The notes below the pieces were generated by a model. It made no database searches and had not been told where the DNA came from. It saw only the letters and a list, made by a program, of their open reading frames with translations. A DNA stretch of 8,837 nt from JAGTRP01 sp035655235. Its GTDB lineage: Bacteria; Pseudomonadota; Gammaproteobacteria; Burkholderiales; Rhodocyclaceae. The DNA is taken from contig DASRUX010000072.1 in the NCBI GenBank assembly GCA_035655235.1, positions 1 through 8,837 of the forward strand, read 5' to 3'. Within the stretch, counting starts at the first letter, position 1; the number at the start of each line of letters is the position of its first letter. The position numbers and the translations under genes are program-made. Below, piece after piece: positions 4,792-8,837 of the stretch.

Positions 4792-7116
4792 TCAGTGCCG
4801 GCTCTGGATTTCGTCGATGTAGCCCAGCATGCCGGTACGGATGTTGCCGGCGTTGCCTTCGTCGGTGTCGATGTGCATGGCCAGGCGGAAGTTGGGATTC
4901 ACCCGCACCACCACGTCGCCGAAGATCAGTTCCCGATCGCCTTCGATGCGGACCCGGACCACGTAGTTGTCCTTGACCCGGAAGCGCAGGGCGTCGTCCG
5001 GGGACATGTGGATGTGGCGCTGGGCGCAGATGACGCCGCGCTCGATGGCGGCGCTGCCGGCCGGGCCTTCCAGGGTGATGCCCGGGGTGTTGGCGAGGTC
5101 GCCGGATTGCCGGATGGGGGGTTGGATGCCGACCTTGAACTGCTCGGTCATGGCGATCTCCACCTGGGTTTCCTTGCGGGTGGGGCCGAGGACACGGACG
5201 TTGGCGATGCGCCCCTTGGGGCCGACCAGGTGCACCTTCTCGGCACAGGCGAACTGGCCGGGCTGGGAGAGTTCGTGTTCGGGGGTGAGCTGGTAGCCGG
5301 GGCCGAAGAGCTTGTCCACATCCGCCTGGGAAAGATGGACGTGGTGGGCGGAGATTTCGATGGGGATGGGGGCGTCCGCCTGATCTTCCTTCATGGCCAG
5401 GAGGAGCTGGTTGCGCTCGATGGCCCGCAGAGTCTCCCAGGCCACCAGGCGTTCGTCGTCATTGGCGATGACCAGGATGGTGACCCGGGAATCCGGGGCG
5501 GAGATAACGGCGTGGGAGCCGAACTTGTCCAGGTTGCGGTTCTTTTCCTCGTCCAGCTTGATGCCCATGTAGGAGAGGCCCTGGCAGGCCAGGCTGCGCA
5601 CGGTGGCGCTGGTTTCGCCCACGTCGCCGGTGAAGGCCAGCACGTCCACCCCGCCCATGGCGGCCACGTAGGCGCCGATGTTCTTGCGGATCTGGTAGCA
5701 GAAGGCCTTGTGGGCCAGCAGGGCGCGGTGGTGGCCGTCGTTGGCGGCCTTCTCGATGTCGTGGATGTCAGCGGAGATGCCGGAAATGCCCTTCAGGCCG
5801 CTCTCGGCATTGATCACGTTGGAAAGCTGGTCCGGCGACATGTGGTGATGCTCCAGCAGGTGGATCATCACCGCCGGGTCGATGGCGCCGGAGCGGCTGG
5901 GCATGATGAGGCCGTCGGTGGGGGTCATGCCCATGGTGGTATCCACCGAGCGGCCGTGGTCGATGGCGCAAAGGGAAGCGCCGATGCCCAGGTGGCAGGA
6001 AATGATCTCCAGCTGGCCCAGGGGGCGCTTGAGGATTTCGGCCGCCTTGAGGGAGACGTAGCGATGGGAGGTGCCGTGGAAGCCGTAGCGACGGATGCCG
6101 TCCTGCTTGTAAAGCTCGTAGGGCAGGCCGTAGAGGTAGGCGTAGGGGGCCAGGGTCTGGTGGAAGGCGGTGTCGAACACGGCCACATGGGGCACCCCGG
6201 GCAGTTGCTTCATGGCCTCCCGGATGCCCTGGACATTCACCGGGTTGTGGAGGGGGGCGAAGATGGACAGGGACTCGATGTCGGCGATGACCGACGGGGT
6301 GATGACCACCGAGCTTTGGAACTTGCTGCCGCCATGGACCACCCGGTGGCCGACGGCGGTGACATCCGGCAGATGCAGGGCGAAGGCCTCGCCCAGGAGC
6401 CGGGTGGATTCCTGCATGACCTGGAAGAGTTCGGTAAGCGGGAAGGGGGAGCGTTCCACGGTCCGGGTCTGGGGGCCGACCCGTACGGTGATCCGGGTGA
6501 TGTCCCGGCTGATGTTGTTGATGATGCCGTGGACATCCGAGCCCAGGTCCTGGGTGTCGTAGATGCCGAAATGAATCTGGCTGAGGCCGACGTTCAGGGC
6601 GATGACCTTGCCCGGAGTTTCGGTGCTGAGGGAGAGGGCATAGGGATCGTCGCCCTTGGCGGCGGCGCGGGCCTCGGTGGCCACCTGGTCCATGGACATG
6701 GCCCGGGTATGCTCGGCCAGCAGGCGGGAGAGATAGGCTACGGCCTTGGGGTTGGGCAGGATGTGGGTATTGAACACATCCCGGGGAATCAGCAGCACGA
6801 AGCAGCGGTTGCCGGCGATCACGTCGGCGGCGATGGGGTCGCCGGTCAGCAGGGAGATGACGCCGAACACGTCGCCCGGGCCGAGCTGGCTGATGACGGA
6901 GCGGGTGCCGGTGTTGTCGGTGACGGAGATTTCGGCGTGGCCGGTGACGATGATGCCGATGTGCAGGCCCTCGTCACCGGTTTCCATGATGGCTTCGTTG
7001 CCCTCGAAAGTGCACAACCGGGACAGGCCGACGATTTCGTCCACCTTGTCCGCAGGGAAGCTCTCGAAGAGCCGAACCTGTTCCAGAAAGAACTTCTTGA
7101 CGTCGATTTCACTCAT
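4792..7116 (-). CDS. Fused cyclic-nucleotide-binding-like domain, acetate kinase and PduL phosphotransacylase
   Basis: This 774-residue protein has three parts. Residues about 10-130 form a cNMP-binding fold (GDEGLHIGIIVTGHAEI, GPGDVFGVISLLTGD). Residues about 170-573 are an acetate/propionate kinase with VGHRVVHGG, VFDTAFHQTL, YGFHGTSHRYVS, SCHLGIGAS, DTTMGMTPTDG, MPSRSGAIDP and FTGDVGETS. Residues about 580-770 are a full PduL phosphate acyltransferase with its metal-binding histidines (AHHVHLS, QRHIHMS, AMHIDTDEGNAG). Together they would run acetyl- or propionyl-CoA to acyl phosphate to acid plus ATP, or the reverse, in one cytoplasmic polypeptide. Kinase residues matching Arg91, Asp148, His180, His208, Arg241 and Glu384 of the Methanosarcina enzyme are kept, but the nucleotide-side motifs are changed (see findings). 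The ATG at 7116 is preferred over an in-frame TTG at 7182 because MSEIDVKKFF begins the domain; its ribosome site is weak. The long + frame opposite it is a shadow. Confidence 0.93.
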   Translation of the reverse strand: MSEIDVKKFFLEQVRLFESFPADKVDEIVGLSRLCTFEGNEAIMETGDEGLHIGIIVTGHAEISVTDNTGTRSVISQLGPGDVFGVISLLTGDPIAADVIAGNRCFVLLIPRDVFNTHILPNPKAVAYLSRLLAEHTRAMSMDQVATEARAAAKGDDPYALSLSTETPGKVIALNVGLSQIHFGIYDTQDLGSDVHGIINNISRDITRITVRVGPQTRTVERSPFPLTELFQVMQESTRLLGEAFALHLPDVTAVGHRVVHGGSKFQSSVVITPSVIADIESLSIFAPLHNPVNVQGIREAMKQLPGVPHVAVFDTAFHQTLAPYAYLYGLPYELYKQDGIRRYGFHGTSHRYVSLKAAEILKRPLGQLEIISCHLGIGASLCAIDHGRSVDTTMGMTPTDGLIMPSRSGAIDPAVMIHLLEHHHMSPDQLSNVINAESGLKGISGISADIHDIEKAANDGHHRALLAHKAFCYQIRKNIGAYVAAMGGVDVLAFTGDVGETSATVRSLACQGLSYMGIKLDEEKNRNLDKFGSHAVISAPDSRVTILVIANDDERLVAWETLRAIERNQLLLAMKEDQADAPIPIEISAHHVHLSQADVDKLFGPGYQLTPEHELSQPGQFACAEKVHLVGPKGRIANVRVLGPTRKETQVEIAMTEQFKVGIQPPIRQSGDLANTPGITLEGPAGSAAIERGVICAQRHIHMSPDDALRFRVKDNYVVRVRIEGDRELIFGDVVVRVNPNFRLAMHIDTDEGNAGNIRTGMLGYIDEIQSRH

Positions 7117-7162
7117 TTTTGTACCCGCCCAGTGAGGTGTTCTTGTTATTGACAGCGTAGCA

Positions 7163-7177
7163 GCATTGTTGCAATGC
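7163..7177. repeat. Short palindrome upstream of the fused acetate kinase gene
   Basis: GCATTG (7163-7168) and CAATGC (7172-7177) are exact reverse complements around TTG, 47-61 bases before the ATG at 7116. The position suits an operator or a small 5' leader hairpin. It does not match the FNR/DNR box TTGAT-N4-ATCAA. The symmetry is seen; the function is a guess. Confidence 0.4.
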
Positions 7178-7240
7178 AGCAAAGGGGTTTTGAAGACAGC
7201 AGCATCCGCAGCCGTCCCGGGGCGGCCGTTGGCGGAGAGG

Positions 7241-8032
7241 TCAGGCGCAGCGGTCGGTCTGGGGGCAGGCGCCGGCCGTCGGGGTGGCGCACCGGGCGCA
7301 GTTGCGCCCTTTGCCGGAGCGGGGGAGATGCGGTTCGTCCCTCAGATGGTCGCTCAGGGCCGCCACGTCCGCGATCACGATGCGGCTGCCCTGGACGGTG
7401 ATCAGCCCCTGTTCGGAAAGGCTGTGGAGGATGCGGGAGAAATGTTCCCGGGTGATGTTGAGCAGGGAGGAGATGTTGCCCTTGCTGGTGGGCAGGGCGA
7501 CGGAAACATTGCGTTCCGACCGGGTAGCGCCGGGGATCAGGCGCAGCAGGTAGGCGATGAAACGCTGGACGGCCGATTGCTGGGAAAAGACCTGGCCGTC
7601 GGCGATGAGCTGGTGCAGATGGGCCGACACCAGGGTGAGCAGCTTGAGCCGCAGGCGGGGGCTGCTGTCCATGGCCTCCAGGACTGCCGCCTTGGGAACG
7701 TAGATGAGGAGGGAATCCGACTCCGCCTGGGCGGTGACCATATAGGGCAGGTCGGCCAGCATCAGGGCTTCGCCGAAGCTGCGGTCGGAACCAAGGATAT
7801 CCACCACCCGATCGGTGCCGTCGGCGGTGGTGAAAGTCAGCGCCACCTGGCCGTACACCACCACATGGAAGCCCTCGCAGGGATCGTTCTTGCGGAAGAG
7901 GGTTTCGTTCCGCGCCAGGCGGATGTTGCGGGAGGCACGGGCGATGCGGGCCAGTTCTTCCTGCCCCATGCCCTCGAACAAGGGCACGAAGGACAACAGA
8001 ATCTCAAGGGTGATCGGACGATTTCCGTGCAT
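7241..8032 (-). CDS. Crp/Fnr family transcriptional regulator, DNR-like, with Cys-rich tail
   Basis: This 263-residue DNA-binding regulator has an N-terminal cNMP-type sensor fold (about 15-125, with SFGEALML and the DNR-like LADLPYMVTAQAES), a dimerisation helix (about 125-150) and a C-terminal winged helix-turn-helix (about 155-222). The recognition helix has E196-x-x-S199-R200, the FNR-type reading head expected for TTGAT half-sites. The order and spacing resemble DNR, the nitric-oxide-responsive regulator of denitrification. The four N-terminal Cys of oxygen-sensing FNR are absent; apart from the tail there is only Cys52. The His residues I remember as haem ligands in Pseudomonas DNR also seem absent. 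The C-terminus instead carries Cys245, 248, 256 and 262 (C-x2-C-x7-C-x5-C). The ATG at 8032 lacks a clear Shine-Dalgarno but fits the family N-terminus and follows a sigma-54-like promoter. It lies 124 bases upstream of the fused acetate kinase gene on the same strand. Confidence 0.9.
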   Translation of the reverse strand: MHGNRPITLEILLSFVPLFEGMGQEELARIARASRNIRLARNETLFRKNDPCEGFHVVVYGQVALTFTTADGTDRVVDILGSDRSFGEALMLADLPYMVTAQAESDSLLIYVPKAAVLEAMDSSPRLRLKLLTLVSAHLHQLIADGQVFSQQSAVQRFIAYLLRLIPGATRSERNVSVALPTSKGNISSLLNITREHFSRILHSLSEQGLITVQGSRIVIADVAALSDHLRDEPHLPRSGKGRNCARCATPTAGACPQTDRCA

Positions 8033-8071
8033 GGCGGTCGGCTGGGCTATTGCGAAGGTAATAGGTGCGGA

Positions 8072-8087
8072 CGCAAGCTATGTGCCA
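8072..8087 (-). promoter_or_regulatory. Sigma-54 (-24/-12) promoter candidate for the Crp/Fnr gene
   Basis: The minus strand reads TGGCACATAGCTTGCG, against the consensus TGGCACG-N4-TTGCW. The diagnostic GG-N10-GC spacing is exact and 10 of 12 consensus bases match. Transcription would start near 8061, giving a leader of about 29 bases before the ATG at 8032. The motif and its placement are seen; promoter activity is inferred. Confidence 0.6.
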
Positions 8088-8165
8088 GTCGTCCCGAGCC
8101 CCGCCAGCGCCCAAGGCGCCCCTCCGGGGTTATCAGAATTGAGAAGGGCGGGCTCTCGGCAGGGC

Positions 8166-8199
8166 CCTCGTTTCTCCAAGTTGGGAAAGGAAAACGAGG
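8166..8199. repeat. Inverted repeat between the two divergent promoter candidates
   Basis: CCTCGTTT (8166-8173) is the exact reverse complement of AAACGAGG (8192-8199), with an 18-base spacer that can add a CC/GG pair inside. It lies about 80 bases upstream of the minus-strand sigma-54 motif and 40 bases upstream of the + strand one. An activator (enhancer) site is possible; a DNA or RNA hairpin is the alternative. Confidence 0.4.
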
Positions 8200-8239
8200 C
8201 GACGGATGGAAAAGCCAGCATAACCAAGGGCGTGGAGGC

Positions 8240-8255
8240 TGGCCCGCTCTATGCT
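8240..8255 (+). promoter_or_regulatory. Sigma-54 (-24/-12) promoter candidate for the PilZ-like gene
   Basis: The + strand reads TGGCCCGCTCTATGCT, matching TGGCACG-N4-TTGCW at 10 of 12 defined bases with exact GG-N10-GC spacing. The predicted start is near 8266, about 49 bases before the ATG at 8315. It points away from the similar motif at 8072-8087. The -12 part overlaps the left arm of the inverted repeat at 8247-8273. Confidence 0.5.
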
Positions 8256-8273
8256 ATGACCTAAGGCATAGAG
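8247..8273. repeat. Inverted repeat overlapping the + strand promoter candidate
   Basis: CTCTATGC (8247-8254) and GCATAGAG (8266-8273) are exact reverse complements separated by 11 bases. The left arm covers the -12 region and the right arm the predicted start of the + strand promoter, so a protein bound here would block or modulate transcription of the PilZ-like gene. An operator role is inferred from position only. Confidence 0.45.
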
Positions 8274-8314
8274 TCGTCATTTAGCCCTAGTCGGCAACAG
8301 CGAGGCTAACCATC

Positions 8315-8837
8315 ATGCGCAACCGTCGAACCGTCTCCCGCTATCACCTGATCCGCCCCCTGACCGGCTACATCGAGCACGGAGAATCCAGGCACCTGGG
8401 CGAGATCGTCGAATTCTCCACCGCCGGCTTCCGGCTCCGCCTGCGCGACACTTCCCGATCCGCCTTTGCCGCCCCTGCCGGGGGCTACGACTTCGGCGAA
8501 ATCATCTACAAGCAGGATGAGATCGGCGGCTTCGGGGATATCCGCCATGTCCGGCCGGAGGGGAACGACCTGCTGATCGGCTTCAAGTGGGACGACATCC
8601 ACGCCGACGAGAATATCCAAAAGAGCTTCGCCATCATCGCCGAACTGGTCGCGGCGGGCGTCGCCGGCTGCGTCAATATCGGCCAGGGGCAGGTGGAGCT
8701 GGCCGGGCATGTGTCCGCCGCCCTCTACGACGATGTGGCGCAGTGCGTCGCCCAGGGCATCCGCCGGATTTCCCTGCGGGAGGCCTCCTCCATCGACGAA
8801 GGCGGCCTGGCCATGCTGATCCGCCTGGAAGGCGAGG
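8315..8837 (+). CDS. PilZ-like domain protein with possible STAS-like second domain (3' end outside window)
   Basis: The frame from the ATG at 8315 stays open for 174 codons to the right edge. The N-terminus has an R-x3-R element (RRTVSR, residues 4-9) and then GEIVEFSTAGFRLRL (about 29-43), close to the PilZ pattern RxxxR...(D/N)xSxxG with Glu in the Asp/Asn place. LLIGFKWDDI (about 86-95) fits the closing PilZ strands. PilZ domains usually bind cyclic-di-GMP and steer motility or surface attachment. The second part (about 115-174), QVELAGHVSAALYDDVAQCV followed by SSIDEGGLAMLIRL, resembles a STAS anti-sigma-antagonist domain (IDSSGLxxLL), but the usual phosphorylated Ser position reads Glu-Gly. 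A GAGG lies 9 bases before the start. Both domain calls rest on motifs only; the STAS call is the weaker one. A minus-strand frame at 8306-8710 is a shadow. Confidence 0.65.
   Translation, partial: MRNRRTVSRYHLIRPLTGYIEHGESRHLGEIVEFSTAGFRLRLRDTSRSAFAAPAGGYDFGEIIYKQDEIGGFGDIRHVRPEGNDLLIGFKWDDIHADENIQKSFAIIAELVAAGVAGCVNIGQGQVELAGHVSAALYDDVAQCVAQGIRRISLREASSIDEGGLAMLIRLEGE

Noticed and set aside
4621..7152. 843-residue open frame on the + strand
   Set aside because: It lies opposite the fused acetate kinase gene and is full of Gly/Asp/Val/His repeats typical of an antisense frame in high-GC DNA. The minus-strand product carries recognisable domains throughout.
7117..7182. Longer start (TTG at 7182) for the fused acetate kinase
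   Set aside because: It would add 22 residues unlike the domain, without a ribosome site, and would cover the upstream palindrome. The ATG at 7116 begins right at the domain.
7147..7182. Sigma-70-like promoter (TTGCTG, 17 bases, TACGCT) on the minus strand before the fused gene
   Set aside because: Each hexamer matches only about 3 of 6 consensus bases, too weak to list as a feature.
7117..7240. FNR/DNR box (TTGAT-N4-ATCAA) in front of the fused acetate kinase
   Set aside because: I read both strands of this gap and found no acceptable match, so direct control by the neighbouring regulator is not supported by sequence.
7166..8284. 372-residue + strand frame over the Crp/Fnr gene
   Set aside because: It is a shadow frame with no family motif; the opposite strand encodes a complete Crp/Fnr protein.
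8306..8710. 134-residue minus-strand frame at the right edge
   Set aside because: It overlaps the PilZ-like frame, which has an upstream promoter candidate, a ribosome site and domain motifs, while this frame has none.

Overview
The window is GC-rich, densely coding DNA. It resembles a facultatively anaerobic betaproteobacterium of the Rhodocyclaceae kind (Azospira/Dechloromonas-like). This placement is an inference from base composition, a DNR-type regulator, a PaaK-family CoA ligase and the chemotaxis and PilZ genes. No rRNA marker is present.

Layout, left to right. The 3' part of a methyl-accepting chemotaxis protein runs on the + strand (to 839) and converges on a long run of minus-strand genes. 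Read in transcription order (right to left), that run is: a DNR-like Crp/Fnr regulator (8032-7241); a three-domain protein joining a cyclic-nucleotide-binding-like domain, an acetate kinase and a PduL phosphotransacylase (7116-4792); a membrane-anchored protein with the architecture of the cytochrome bc1 Rieske subunit but without cluster ligands (4759-4160); a four-helix membrane protein (4143-3694); a stand-alone TfoX N-terminal domain protein (3652-3323); a Vat/CatB-type antibiotic acetyltransferase starting at a coupled TTG (3326-2688); a PaaK-family CoA ligase (2591-1242); and a 65-residue unknown protein (1056-859). At the right edge a PilZ-like protein with a possible STAS-like second half starts on the + strand (8315) and leaves the window.

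The divergent gap 8033-8314 carries two sigma-54-like -24/-12 motifs facing outward, one toward the Crp/Fnr gene and one toward the PilZ gene, with inverted repeats in and near the space between them. The block of four genes at about 2640-4650 is clearly lower in GC than both flanks and looks like a separately acquired or fast-evolving cassette.

The strongest candidates for something new are the fused regulator-kinase-phosphotransacylase protein, which would place both steps of acetyl-CoA/acetate interconversion in one chain under a ligand-binding domain, and the degenerate Rieske protein encoded beside a small membrane protein. No CRISPR array, tRNA, rRNA, insertion sequence or integrase was found.
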